Assembly (NCBI GenBank): GCA_902589725.1
Contig: CACITU010000002.1
Span: 111,834 to 175,833, forward strand
DNA: 64,000 nucleotides
Origin: an uncultured Pelagibacteraceae bacterium
GTDB lineage: Bacteria; Pseudomonadota; Alphaproteobacteria; Pelagibacterales; Pelagibacteraceae
Reading direction: 5' to 3'
Below are positions 1-8,899 of the stretch, piece by piece (positions within the stretch are counted from its first letter, which is position 1; each line of letters begins with the position of its first letter). Below the pieces are notes generated by a model. The model worked only from the letters and a program-made list of their open reading frames with translations, was not told where the DNA came from and did no database searches. Made by a program: the position numbers and the translations under genes.

Positions 1-711
1 AAATAATTTATCTTGTTTCATAGTCAGGTTTCCTTCTTTAACTAATTCTAATGAACCAGCGAAAATTCCTGCTTTTCCAGTACATTTATATTTTGAACCA
101 TTTTTAAAATTTTTAGGAATTAAATCATCTAATTTTTTCCAATCAATTAATTTACCAAAAAATTCTCTTATTGTTTTAATTCCATCTTCAGCAGTAAATA
201 CAGGTAATTTTGGAATATTCATTTTTTGAAAATCCTTGGTCATAATAATTGTTGAATATGACTTGAGAAGCTCAAATAAACTTAAATTATACTCAGTACT
301 ATAAATAGATCTTATATTTCCTTTCATTCCTCTTGATCGAATTTCTCTACCTAGTCTTTTTCTTTTAAGCATTTGTTCTGAAAGCAATCTAATTAATTCT
401 AATTTTTTAAGTTGTAATTTTAATTTTTCAGCTACTTCTTGAACTTTAAATTCTTCTTCTGGTGTACCCGGAAGTAATAATTTAGATTTCAAATATGCTA
501 ACCAAGTTGCCATCAATAAATATTCTGAAGCAATTTCTAAATTTAAATCTTTTTCTTTTGTAATATATTCGTGAAACTGATCTGCTAATTTTGTAATTGA
601 TATCTCTTCAAGATCCACTTTTTGAGCTTTTGCTAAATCTAAAAGTATATCTAGAGGACCATTGTAGTTACTTATGTCGACATTAAATAATGCAGAATCA
701 GAAATAGTCAT
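1..711 (-). CDS. scpA: Segregation and condensation protein A (partial, C-terminus off the left edge)
   Basis: This is the kleisin subunit that bridges SMC heads with ScpB in chromosome condensation. The ATG lies at 709-711 on the minus strand, and 237 codons read open to base 1 without a stop. The N-terminus (MTISDSALFNVDISNYNGPL) carries the typical ScpA 'YNGPLDILLDL' opening, followed by a segment near 'EEISITKLADQF' and 'ATWLAYLKSKLLLP', all characteristic of the family. It sits 9 bp downstream of nagZ, as in other Alphaproteobacteria where nagZ-scpA-scpB-tatA run together. The winged-helix C-terminus is probably outside the window. The identification rests on motif recognition and context. 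Confidence 0.9.
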   Translation of the reverse strand, partial: MTISDSALFNVDISNYNGPLDILLDLAKAQKVDLEEISITKLADQFHEYITKEKDLNLEIASEYLLMATWLAYLKSKLLLPGTPEEEFKVQEVAEKLKLQLKKLELIRLLSEQMLKRKRLGREIRSRGMKGNIRSIYSTEYNLSLFELLKSYSTIIMTKDFQKMNIPKLPVFTAEDGIKTIREFFGKLIDWKKLDDLIPKNFKNGSKYKCTGKAGIFAGSLELVKEGNLTMKQDKLF

Positions 712-720
712 GCTCAGATA

Positions 721-1671
721 TTAACTTAAAATTTTATAAAATAGTGATGTTTTTTTTATAATAAAATTGCTTACCCTTGGTGAATTATCACCAACCACCT
801 TCATTTCAGACAATTTACCATTACAATGAAGAGCAAGATTACAACCTGCACTAAATGTTTTGATTGTATTAGTTTTTAAATCATCTTTTAAACTTTTCAT
901 TGATAAATCATCTGAAATCAAAATGTTCCTAAAGCCAATTTTGTTTCTAATTAAATTTAGAATTTTTTTAGAATGTGTAGCAGTATTCAGCTTATCAATA
1001 CTTCGATATATAACATGTGCTGTCATTGCAAAATAAGTCTGTTTTTTTTTAAATGGATAAAAATCATTTTTATTCAAATAATTTAAGTTTTTTTTTACTA
1101 CAGGTGTAAATTTATGACTATCTACCTTGGCTAATCCATGTCCTGGTATGTGTTTCATCACAGTTCCAATTGAATTTTTACTAAAATAATCAATACAAAT
1201 ATCACCAATTTTAGAGATATTTTTTTTATTTTTTGAAAAAGACCTATCACCAATGATGTTGCTAGCTCCCTTAACTCGAATATCTAAAACAGGAACAGTA
1301 TTTATATTTACACCGATTAATTTAAGCAAATACGAGGTTTTATCGATAAATAGTTTATAAATAATATTAAATTTTTTCTTATCTTTTGTGAATAAATTAC
1401 CAAAATATTCAGAAGTCAAATTATCAAATGAAATAATTTTACTTAATCGATTTATTCGTCCACCTTCTTGATCAATTAATATTGGATATTTTTTATCTTT
1501 AAATATTTTTTTAATTTTATCAGTTAATTTTTTAGTTTGTTCAATTGAACTTATGTTTCTTGAAAATAAAATAACTCCCCATGGTTTATATTTCTTTAAA
1601 AAATTTATCTCTTTGTTTGATAATGTTGATGATTTTAAACCAACTATAAAGGCTCTTCTATTCTTAATCAT
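721..1671 (-). CDS. nagZ: Beta-N-acetylhexosaminidase NagZ (GH3), peptidoglycan recycling
   Basis: This is a cytoplasmic glycoside hydrolase family 3 enzyme that removes GlcNAc from GlcNAc-anhydroMurNAc peptides. At 316 aa it is close to the usual single-domain NagZ length. Visible motifs are DQEGGR at residues 67-72, the sugar-binding KHIPGHG at 173-179 followed by the Asp184/His186 pair that supplies the acid/base function in NagZ, and SDDLSM at 253-258 containing the nucleophile Asp. The start codon overlaps the end of the upstream small membrane gene by 8 bp, which argues for translational coupling in the argS-nagZ-scpA operon. No signal peptide is seen. Confidence 0.92.
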   Translation of the reverse strand: MIKNRRAFIVGLKSSTLSNKEINFLKKYKPWGVILFSRNISSIEQTKKLTDKIKKIFKDKKYPILIDQEGGRINRLSKIISFDNLTSEYFGNLFTKDKKKFNIIYKLFIDKTSYLLKLIGVNINTVPVLDIRVKGASNIIGDRSFSKNKKNISKIGDICIDYFSKNSIGTVMKHIPGHGLAKVDSHKFTPVVKKNLNYLNKNDFYPFKKKQTYFAMTAHVIYRSIDKLNTATHSKKILNLIRNKIGFRNILISDDLSMKSLKDDLKTNTIKTFSAGCNLALHCNGKLSEMKVVGDNSPRVSNFIIKKTSLFYKILS

Positions 1672-1924
1672 TTTCTAAAAGTTTCCAAAAATTAAACTTT
1701 TTTTTCTTTTTTTTGTTTGTTTGCTTAACATATTCTATTACATTTTGTGTGTCGTTTTCTAAAACAGGTAAATTTTTTGAATATAATAAAATTTTTTCAT
1801 CGTTATTTTTATAAGATCTGTATGATTTCTTCTTATTTTCATCTGAGAAATAATATCTACCAGTCAAAAAAATAAATAAAGCAATTACAACAATAAAGAT
1901 TAAATACTTAATTTCTTTTAGCAT
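1664..1924 (-). CDS. Small single-pass membrane protein in the position of the alphaproteobacterial SPOR protein
   Basis: This is an 86-aa protein with a short cytoplasmic N-terminus, one hydrophobic segment at about residues 7-22 and then a Lys/Asn-rich hydrophilic tail. Its start overlaps the argS stop by one base and its end overlaps nagZ by 8 bp, so it is embedded in the operon. In many Alphaproteobacteria the gene between argS and nagZ encodes a membrane-anchored SPOR-domain (septal peptidoglycan binding) protein. No SPOR domain is visible here, so this may be a reduced remnant that keeps only the anchor. That link is an inference from position, and the function is unknown. Confidence 0.7.
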   Translation of the reverse strand: MLKEIKYLIFIVVIALFIFLTGRYYFSDENKKKSYRSYKNNDEKILLYSKNLPVLENDTQNVIEYVKQTNKKKKKKFNFWKLLEND

Positions 1925-3657
1925 TACATTTTATTTGGTGTATCAACACCAACTATATCCATTCCTGATTTTACAACGTTAGATATCGCTTTTAAAAAAA
2001 TTAGTTTATCTAGTGAAACTGTTTTTTGATCATTAATAAATCTTTTTTCTGGGTTTTGTTTACCAAGGTTCCAATAGGAGTGAAATTCTGAGGCTAGATC
2101 ATATAAATAAACAGGTATTCTATGTGGCTCTAATTTTGAACTAGCTGCATCAATGCATTTGGGCCATTGTGAAATCTTTTTTAAAATTTTGATCTCATCA
2201 ATTGAGTATTCAAAACTAAAATCATCCAATTCAATGTTAGAATTTATATCTTTATCAATATGTCTAAAGACAGATGAAATTCTGGCATAACAATATTGAA
2301 CATAATATAACGGATTATCTTTTGATTTTTCTTTAACAGCGTCAAAATCAAAATCTAATTCTACATCACTACTTCTGCTAAGCATGATAAATCTGGTTGC
2401 ATCTTTTCCAACTTCTTCAATTAAATCATCAACGGTAATGTAGTCACCCTTTCTTTTAGACATCTTAAATGGTTTGTTATCTTTAATTAATTTTACAAGC
2501 TGACTAATTTTACAGATCAATTTATCTTTTTTTCCTGATAAAGCTTCAACTGAGGATGAAATTCTTTTGACGTAACCAGCATGATCTGCACCAAGAATAT
2601 TTATTAAGTAATCAAATTTACGATCTACTTTATTTTTATGATAAGCAACATCACTTGCAAAATAAGTCCATGTTCCATCTGACTTTTGTAATGCTCTATC
2701 TTTATCGTCACCAAAATCACTAGATTTAAAAAGTAATTGTTCTCTTTCTACCCAATTTTTATTGTCTTCTCCAGCTGGAGCTTTAATTTTCCCTTTGTAT
2801 ACAAATTTATTCTTTTCTAAAAATTTTATTACACTCTCTACTTCATTGTTTAAAACAATGCTTTTTTCACTAACAAAATTATCATGGTTAATTCCTAAAC
2901 TCTTAAGATTCTTTTTTATTAAAAGTAGAGCCTGTTCTATAGATAAAACTGTTAGCTTATCATCAATTTCATCATAATTATCAAAATTTAACTCTGAATT
3001 ATCTGAAACTATATTTTTTGCAAAATCAATCAGATAATCTCCTGGATACAAATCAGGATTATCTTGAGGAAAAGATTCGTTAAACTTTACTTCTCTAATT
3101 CTAAAGTATACAGATTTTGTAAAATTTATAATTTGATTACCATAATCATTTACATAATACTCTTTTGTAACCTTGTGCTTATTAAATATTAACACATTAG
3201 ATATGACATCACCTAAAATAGCTCCTCTACAGTGACCAACATGCAAAGGTCCTGTTGGGTTGGCTGATACGTATTCAACCAAGTAATTATTTTTCTTCTC
3301 TTTCTCATTAATTCCAAATTTTTCAGCGTTACTAATAATTTCTTTAATAAAGTTTGACCAAAAAGATGGCTTAAATTTAATGTTTATGAAACCAGGTTTG
3401 GCAACGGATATATTGTCTATTTGATCATCGCTATTTTTGATTTCAGGTACAAGTTTTTCTGCCAATTCTATTGGTGAGGTTTTGTTTAGTTTGGATAAAA
3501 CCATTGCAACATTAGTTGAAATATCACAATCAAATTTTGGAGGTGGTATTTCCGCATTGATACCATTGAAACTTTCTGGAACGATAAGTTGATTTTTTTT
3601 ACTAAGTTCAACAATAACAGATTTAATTTTATCTAAATATAATTCAAAAATATTCAT
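1924..3657 (-). CDS. argS: Arginyl-tRNA synthetase
   Basis: This is a class I aminoacyl-tRNA synthetase charging tRNA-Arg. It is 577 aa, the usual length. The N-terminal Add-1 domain (about 1-100) is followed by the Rossmann catalytic core with 'SANPTGPLHVGH' (HVGH at 139-142), a KMSKRKG motif near residue 396 and the helical anticodon-binding domain after about 450 ('YYVQYCYARISSVFRH'). It overlaps the downstream small membrane gene by one base and the upstream dgt stop by 4 bp, so it lies inside a tightly packed operon. Its likely substrate tRNA-Arg(UCU) is encoded at 49139-49215. Confidence 0.97.
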   Translation of the reverse strand: MNIFELYLDKIKSVIVELSKKNQLIVPESFNGINAEIPPPKFDCDISTNVAMVLSKLNKTSPIELAEKLVPEIKNSDDQIDNISVAKPGFINIKFKPSFWSNFIKEIISNAEKFGINEKEKKNNYLVEYVSANPTGPLHVGHCRGAILGDVISNVLIFNKHKVTKEYYVNDYGNQIINFTKSVYFRIREVKFNESFPQDNPDLYPGDYLIDFAKNIVSDNSELNFDNYDEIDDKLTVLSIEQALLLIKKNLKSLGINHDNFVSEKSIVLNNEVESVIKFLEKNKFVYKGKIKAPAGEDNKNWVEREQLLFKSSDFGDDKDRALQKSDGTWTYFASDVAYHKNKVDRKFDYLINILGADHAGYVKRISSSVEALSGKKDKLICKISQLVKLIKDNKPFKMSKRKGDYITVDDLIEEVGKDATRFIMLSRSSDVELDFDFDAVKEKSKDNPLYYVQYCYARISSVFRHIDKDINSNIELDDFSFEYSIDEIKILKKISQWPKCIDAASSKLEPHRIPVYLYDLASEFHSYWNLGKQNPEKRFINDQKTVSLDKLIFLKAISNVVKSGMDIVGVDTPNKM

Positions 3658-4772
3658 TTATTATCGTTATAAAGGTTAATTGCGTATCTGTCTGTCATAC
3701 CAGATATAAAATCTGAAATAGCTCTATATTTGTCTTTAGTCAATTGCTCTTTAGTAAGAAATTTTCTAGGATTTGATTTAATTATTTTAAATAATTTCTT
3801 AATTATCATTTTACCTCTTTGATTCTTATTAAGCACAGATTTATTGTCATACATTCTGTGTCTTAAAAATGATCTGATTTCTTGTTCTGAATTTTGTATT
3901 TTATCTGAAAAAGAAACTATTAATTGATTTGATTTTGACACATCTTTAAATGACTTAATTTTAAATTTTTTAATATTTTTCTCTGTATTACTTAGTAAAT
4001 CTCTTATCATAACATCAATTGAGTCTCTGATAATTTGATAAATAGCAATTTTATAATTTTTTTTATTAATTTTGTTTTTATATTTTTGATAAATGTCTTT
4101 AAAAAAATCTAATTCAACTAATTCCTCAAGTTTAAATAAGTTTGCTTTAATTCCATCCTGAATATCATGATTATTATATGCAATGTCATCTGATATAGCT
4201 GATATTTGAGCTTCTAATGATGGATACGTATTAAAATTAATCTTTTTTTTGAAAACTTTTGATCCAATTAGCTTATTTATCATGCTTAGATCATCTACTG
4301 GTCCGTTATGTTTTAGAAGTCCTTCTAAAGTTTCAAGAGTTAAATTTAGTCCATCAAATTTGAAATATTTATTCTCTAAAAACATTACTATTCTTAGTGT
4401 TTGAAGATTATGATCGAAACCTCCATAGTTTTCCATACATTCATCTAGAGCATCTTCTCCTGCATGACCAAAAGGAGTGTGACCTAAATCATGAGCAAGA
4501 CTTAAGGTTTCTGCTAAATCTTCATTTAATTTAAGGTATTTTGCAATTGATCTTGCTATTTGAGCAACTTCAATTGAATGAGTGATCCTTGTTCTAAAAT
4601 GATCCCCTTCTGTGTTTACAAAAACTTGGGTTTTATGCTTTAGTCTTCTAAACGATGCGCTATGAATTATACGATCTCTGTCACGTTGAAAAGGAGATCT
4701 ATATTTTGAATTAGCCTCTTTATTAAGTCTACCTTTACTTTTAAATACGCCTAACAAAGTGTCTTTTTTCAT
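3654..4772 (-). CDS. dgt: dGTPase-like HD-domain triphosphohydrolase
   Basis: This is a deoxynucleoside triphosphate triphosphohydrolase-like protein that cleaves dNTPs to deoxynucleoside and tripolyphosphate. It is 372 aa, the length of the short alphaproteobacterial Dgt-like form. The HD metal site is visible as His65 (ITHSIEVAQIAR), His94-Asp95 (SLAHDLGHTPFGH) and a later Asp in 'SAISDDIAYNNHD' near residue 194. The 'RDRIIHSASFRRLKHKTQVF' opening at 32-51 is diagnostic for the family. It precedes argS and diverges from erpA across a 50-bp gap, an arrangement common in the class. Confidence 0.93.
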   Translation of the reverse strand: MKKDTLLGVFKSKGRLNKEANSKYRSPFQRDRDRIIHSASFRRLKHKTQVFVNTEGDHFRTRITHSIEVAQIARSIAKYLKLNEDLAETLSLAHDLGHTPFGHAGEDALDECMENYGGFDHNLQTLRIVMFLENKYFKFDGLNLTLETLEGLLKHNGPVDDLSMINKLIGSKVFKKKINFNTYPSLEAQISAISDDIAYNNHDIQDGIKANLFKLEELVELDFFKDIYQKYKNKINKKNYKIAIYQIIRDSIDVMIRDLLSNTEKNIKKFKIKSFKDVSKSNQLIVSFSDKIQNSEQEIRSFLRHRMYDNKSVLNKNQRGKMIIKKLFKIIKSNPRKFLTKEQLTKDKYRAISDFISGMTDRYAINLYNDNK

Positions 4773-4822
4773 CCTTTAATTTAAATAATTAAGTATTATA
4801 TTAGTAATATCAGTGTTCAGAC

Positions 4823-5140
4823 ATGATTAAAGAAATTAAATTTACGGATAAAGCGTTAAAACAAATAGATAATTTGTTATCAAAAAAAGATAAAGGATCA
4901 TTCTTTAGAATCGCTATTAAGGGTGGAGGATGCTCTGGTTTTCAATACGAATTTACTTTTGATAAATCAAAACAAGATGATGATTTAAATTATCAAAATA
5001 TTTTAATTGATAAAACTTCAGCTGATTTACTTAAAGGGTCTGAGGTTGATTATGTGTCAGAATTAATTGGTGAACAATTCAAAATATCTAATCCACAAAC
5101 CAAATCTTCATGTGGTTGTGGAGTTTCTTTCTCACTTTAA
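4823..5140 (+). CDS. erpA: A-type iron-sulfur cluster insertion protein (ErpA/IscA family)
   Basis: This is a 105-aa A-type carrier that delivers Fe-S clusters to apo-proteins. The three invariant cysteines are present: Cys37 in GGGCSGF and Cys97/Cys99 in SSCGCG near the C-terminus. The next gene (xthA) begins inside its stop codon (TAATG at 5138-5142). Many alphaproteobacterial genomes place an erpA-type gene next to dgt and xthA, and this supports ErpA over IscA, but the two cannot be separated securely from sequence alone. Confidence 0.9.
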   Translation: MIKEIKFTDKALKQIDNLLSKKDKGSFFRIAIKGGGCSGFQYEFTFDKSKQDDDLNYQNILIDKTSADLLKGSEVDYVSELIGEQFKISNPQTKSSCGCGVSFSL

Positions 5141-5916
5141 TGCTCATTTCATCTTGGAATGTAAACTCGGTAAGAGCAAGAATTGAAAATATCAAAAGTT
5201 ATTTATTAAAATATAAACCTGATATTTTAATGATGCAGGAAATCAAAACTGAAGATGTTAATTTTCCATATGATGATTTTTCATCTATGGACTATGAAAG
5301 TCATGTATTTGGTCAAAAAAGTTATAATGGGGTGGCAATTATATCTAAAAAAAAATTAAAAAATGTCAAAACAGATTTAATTAAGGATAAGTTAAAACAG
5401 TCAAGAATAATTTCAGCTGAGTTTGAGCATAAGAAAAAAAATATACAATTAATTAATATTTACACCCCTAATGGTAATCCTGTTGATACAGAAAAATATG
5501 ATTATAAAAAAGAATGGCTAGATCAATTAATAAAACAATTAAAAACTTTATCTAAAAAAAATTCAAATATTATTTTATCTGGTGATTTCAATATTATACC
5601 TTCAGCAGAAGATGTTTATAATGTTAAAAGTTTTGAAGACGACGCATTATACAGACTTGAAATAAGAAAAAAATTTAGAGAAATGATTAATATTGGTTTT
5701 AAGGATGTCTATAGACATTTTTATGAAGATAAAGAAGGATATACATTTTGGGATTATATGAGAGGTGCTTGGCAAAAAAATAATGGTATGAGGATTGATC
5801 ATTTTTTAGTTTCAAATTCTATAATTGATCAAATTAAAGACATTAACATTAATAAAGATCCACGTGGAAGAGAAAAACCTTCTGATCACACACCAATTGA
5901 GATTAATTTAGCTTAA
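5140..5916 (+). CDS. xthA: Exodeoxyribonuclease III (AP endonuclease)
   Basis: This is a DNA repair nuclease that cleaves abasic sites and removes 3'-blocking groups. The ATG at 5140 is chosen because the protein then begins MLISSWNVNSVRARI, the canonical ExoIII N-terminus; a longer reading from 5110 would only add residues encoded by erpA in another frame. It is then 258 aa, normal for the family. Metal and catalytic signatures are SWNVNS, 'LMMQEIKTED' (Glu), 'SGDFNI' and the C-terminal 'SDHTPIEI' His. Translation is probably coupled to erpA through TAATG. The 3' end overlaps the convergent dehydrogenase gene by 9 bp. Confidence 0.94.
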   Translation: MLISSWNVNSVRARIENIKSYLLKYKPDILMMQEIKTEDVNFPYDDFSSMDYESHVFGQKSYNGVAIISKKKLKNVKTDLIKDKLKQSRIISAEFEHKKKNIQLINIYTPNGNPVDTEKYDYKKEWLDQLIKQLKTLSKKNSNIILSGDFNIIPSAEDVYNVKSFEDDALYRLEIRKKFREMINIGFKDVYRHFYEDKEGYTFWDYMRGAWQKNNGMRIDHFLVSNSIIDQIKDININKDPRGREKPSDHTPIEINLA

Positions 5917-6906
5917 AGATTTTATTTTATTTACTAATTCTTCGTTAATATTTCTTGGACCAGTGTCCAATCTATTTTTATGACGTCTTTCTCCAGGTAA
6001 CCTCACTTCACCCATTGATTTCATTTTTTCAAAAAATTCGTCAGCATGTTTTTGCCAATTAGTACCTGAAGTTTTATCTGGGTTAATGGCTAGTATGAAT
6101 TCACCGCCACTTGGAGGACCACCATCATTATTATCTTTTGCTGCTGTTTCAAAACTAAAATTATCTCCAACTAATGCACCTGCCATTAATTCAACCATCA
6201 TTGCAATTGCAGATCCCTTGTAACCACCAAAGGGTAATAAAACTCCACCATCAGCAATTTCCCCTGGATCAGTTGTTTCTTTACCATCTTTAGTTAATCC
6301 AGTTCCAAGTGGAACTTTGTGCCCTTCTCTTTTAGCAACTTGAACTTCTCCCATTGCCATTGAAGCAGTTGCCATATCATAAACAACTGGGGTTTTGCCT
6401 GGACGTGGCCAAGCAAATGAAATTGGGTTTGTTCCAAATAATGGTTTAATAGCACCTGCAGGTGCAACTGCAGGCTTGTACGATGTACAAGCAAATGCAA
6501 CTAAGCCATCTTCTGCTAATTTTTCTGTTTCAGGCCACATAGCAGCCATATGATGAGAATTATTTATTGCTAATACTGCAACACCATTTTCTTTTGCAGC
6601 TTTTGCTAATTCTGGTAATCCTTTATTTAATACAACAGGTGCTAAACAATTATTTCCTTCAACTTTTATTACAGATTGAGATATTTTTTTTACTTCAGGT
6701 TTCCCTTTTCCATTTATCTTTCCACCTTTAAGACCTGTTACATAAGCTGGCAATCTGAATAAACCATGTGATACAGAACCATCTCTTTCAGCATTTCTAA
6801 TTAAGTCTGATAAAATTGATGCTGTTTCATTATCACAACCATTTGCCAAAAGAGTTTTTTTAGCTAGTTCAAATATTTCGTCTAAAGTTAATGAAACTGT
6901 GCCCAT
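5908..6906 (-). CDS. Ldh2/MDH2-family NAD(P)H-dependent oxidoreductase
   Basis: This is a 332-aa member of the malate/L-lactate dehydrogenase-2 family (the same fold as sulfolactate, ureidoglycolate and delta1-piperideine/pyrroline-2-carboxylate reductases). The family pattern is clear: an N-terminal helical part, 'AERDGSVSHGLFRLPAYV', the conserved His region 'NNSHHMAAMWPE', 'PLFGTNPISFAWPRPG', 'DMATASMAMGEV' and a Gly-rich C-terminal stretch. The exact substrate cannot be read from sequence. The start codon shares a base with the zur stop, so it is probably the last gene of znuC-znuB-zur-ldh2 and may respond to zinc. Confidence 0.85.
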   Translation of the reverse strand: MGTVSLTLDEIFELAKKTLLANGCDNETASILSDLIRNAERDGSVSHGLFRLPAYVTGLKGGKINGKGKPEVKKISQSVIKVEGNNCLAPVVLNKGLPELAKAAKENGVAVLAINNSHHMAAMWPETEKLAEDGLVAFACTSYKPAVAPAGAIKPLFGTNPISFAWPRPGKTPVVYDMATASMAMGEVQVAKREGHKVPLGTGLTKDGKETTDPGEIADGGVLLPFGGYKGSAIAMMVELMAGALVGDNFSFETAAKDNNDGGPPSGGEFILAINPDKTSGTNWQKHADEFFEKMKSMGEVRLPGERRHKNRLDTGPRNINEELVNKIKSLS

Positions 6907-7304
6907 TATTTTGATTTACATTTTTTACATAAACCAAAAAATTCTAAATTGTATTTGCTATATTTCATTCCAGAGTTATCTGAAAAGTTAGATAAATATT
7001 TTGAAAGTTTTGAATTACTTATTTCTGATACATTCTCACAACTTTCGCAAATTGAAAAAGCTGTTGCTTTTGAAACCTGACAGCTTGAATTTTGACACGC
7101 AATAAAAGCATTTCTGCTTTCAATCTTATGGATTTTTCCTATTTCAACTAATTTATCTAATGCTCTGTAAACTTGTAGTGGCGCTTTAATTCCTTTTTTT
7201 TGAACATTAAAAAGGATTGAATAAGCTTTCATTGGTCCACCAGATTTATCAATTAAGTCAAAAATTATTTTTTGATTTTTGGAAAGGTTATGTTCTTTTT
7301 GCAT
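6906..7304 (-). CDS. zur: Fur-family zinc uptake regulator Zur
   Basis: This is a 132-aa Fur-superfamily repressor. An N-terminal winged helix (about 8-65, with 'APLQVYRALDKLVEIGKIHKI') is followed by a dimerisation domain with three cysteine pairs: Cys70/Cys75, Cys86/Cys89 and Cys126/Cys129, fitting structural and regulatory zinc sites. It lies 24 bp after znuB in the znuCB transcription unit, and the znuC/znuA intergenic region holds Zur-type palindromes. Zinc rather than iron sensing is therefore favoured. It probably represses its own operon and znuA under zinc sufficiency. Confidence 0.9.
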   Translation of the reverse strand: MQKEHNLSKNQKIIFDLIDKSGGPMKAYSILFNVQKKGIKAPLQVYRALDKLVEIGKIHKIESRNAFIACQNSSCQVSKATAFSICESCENVSEISNSKLSKYLSNFSDNSGMKYSKYNLEFFGLCKKCKSK

Positions 7305-7328
7305 CTTTAAATTCTTATCAATATGTTA

Positions 7329-8132
7329 TCAGTTTTTCAATTTAATCGATTGTTTTATTTTAAATAAAGACAGTATGAATAATACTAACGAGGCAGCAAT
7401 TATTGATGGTCCTGAAGATGTATTAAATTCTAAAGAAGAATATAAACCTAATACAACAGACAGTAATCCACCAATAATTGAAAATATAACCATTTTTTGA
7501 GGACTATCTGAGATATTTCTAGCCATAGCCGCTGGTATAATTAGCATACCTGTAATTAACAATAGACCAACCATTTTAATTGATATTGCTATCACAGCAG
7601 CCATAAGAATTGTAAAAATAGCTTTTGCTCTATCTGGGTTTAATCCTTCTGCTTCTGCTAATTCATAATTAACTGTAGATGCAAACAATGATTTCCAAAT
7701 CAATTTAAGAACTAATAAAATTACAGCGCCACCAGTCCAAATAATTAATAAATCATCAGTTGTTACAGCTAGTATATCACCAAATAAAAGACCCATAATA
7801 TCAAAACGAATAAATGCTAAAAAACCTATTACTACTAATCCAACAGCTAATGAAGAATGAGCTAAAAGACCAAGCAAAGCATCCCCGGGTAAATTAGTTT
7901 TTTTCTGAAGTTGAATAAGGATTAATGCGATTACTGAAGAAATTAAAAACACTGAAATAGCAATATTTAAATCTAAGGTATATGCCATTGTTACACCAAG
8001 AAGTGCTGAATGAGCTAATGTATCACCAAAATAAGATAATCTTCTCCATACTACAAAACAACCTAATGGTCCTGTCACAAATGCAATTCCTATTCCTGCA
8101 AATAATGCTCTTATAAAAAAATCATCAAACAT
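7329..8132 (-). CDS. znuB: Zinc ABC transporter permease ZnuB
   Basis: This is an inner-membrane permease of the ABC-3 (metal-type) family, 267 aa, with about eight hydrophobic segments. Recognisable parts are 'GPLGCFVVWRRLSYFGDTLAHSALLG' near residues 21-46 and 'LLLITGMLIIPAAMARNISDSP' near 190-211, both typical of ZnuB/MntB. It begins 1 bp after the znuC stop, so the two are translated together. With ZnuC it forms the channel that imports Zn2+ delivered by ZnuA. Confidence 0.94.
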   Translation of the reverse strand: MFDDFFIRALFAGIGIAFVTGPLGCFVVWRRLSYFGDTLAHSALLGVTMAYTLDLNIAISVFLISSVIALILIQLQKKTNLPGDALLGLLAHSSLAVGLVVIGFLAFIRFDIMGLLFGDILAVTTDDLLIIWTGGAVILLVLKLIWKSLFASTVNYELAEAEGLNPDRAKAIFTILMAAVIAISIKMVGLLLITGMLIIPAAMARNISDSPQKMVIFSIIGGLLSVVLGLYSSLEFNTSSGPSIIAASLVLFILSLFKIKQSIKLKN

Positions 8133-8133
8133 A

Positions 8134-8880
8134 TTAGTTTTTCTTTATTTCTCCTTCATCAGAATGAACGTGGTCATGTTTATGTTCATATACAGAAAGA
8201 ATTTGAGATGCTTGTTCACCAAATAAGGATTTATATTCATTGTTTTTAGCAACTTCCATTGGTGATCCAGAGCAACATACGTGGCCATTTAAACAAACCA
8301 CATGATCAGTTGCAGTCATAACTGTATGCAAATCATGTGAGATTAATAGAATTCCACAATTTAGTGTATCAGAAATTCTTTTTATTAATTCATACAAAGC
8401 AATCTCGCCAGTGTAATCAACTCCTTGAACAGGTTCATCAAGAACTAATAATTCAGGTTTTTTTGAAATAGCTCTTGCAATTAAAACTCTTTGAAATTCA
8501 CCACCTGATAAATTTCCTAAATTTTTATTCTTAAGATGGATAACACCTGTTAACGTAAGCGCTTCATCAATTGCCTCATCTTTAATATTTTCAGTTAAAA
8601 GCATAAAATCATAAACTCTTAAGGGTAAGGTCCAATCAATAGATATTTTTTGAGGAACATATCCAACTCTATTTGTGTATTTCTCAACACTTCCTTCTAT
8701 GTTTTTGTAAATTCCCAATGCAATTTTTGCGGTAGTACTTTTTCCAGAGCCATTAGGTCCAATAAGTGTAACGATTTTTCCCTTTTTAACAGATAATGAA
8801 ACACCTTCAACTAGCCATTTATCATTTTGTTTAAAACCAGCGTTATTTAGTTTTACTAATGTACTATTTTCTGAGCTCAT
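8134..8880 (-). CDS. znuC: Zinc ABC transporter ATPase ZnuC
   Basis: This is a 248-aa ABC ATPase. Walker A is GPNGSGKS at 41-48, the signature LSGGE at 124-128, Walker B LLVLDEP at 144-150 and the switch His at about 182. The C-terminal tail carries a small His/Asp-rich stretch (EHKHDHVHSDEGE), an uncommon addition that may sense or bind zinc on the cytoplasmic side. It is the first gene of the leftward znuC-znuB-zur unit and diverges from znuA. Confidence 0.94.
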   Translation of the reverse strand: MSSENSTLVKLNNAGFKQNDKWLVEGVSLSVKKGKIVTLIGPNGSGKSTTAKIALGIYKNIEGSVEKYTNRVGYVPQKISIDWTLPLRVYDFMLLTENIKDEAIDEALTLTGVIHLKNKNLGNLSGGEFQRVLIARAISKKPELLVLDEPVQGVDYTGEIALYELIKRISDTLNCGILLISHDLHTVMTATDHVVCLNGHVCCSGSPMEVAKNNEYKSLFGEQASQILSVYEHKHDHVHSDEGEIKKN

Positions 8881-8899
8881 ATATTGCTTGACTTATAAA

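Noticed and set aside
2762..2977. Rightward open frame inside argS
   Set aside because: It is antisense to the argS catalytic region, with no ribosome site and no recognisable protein.
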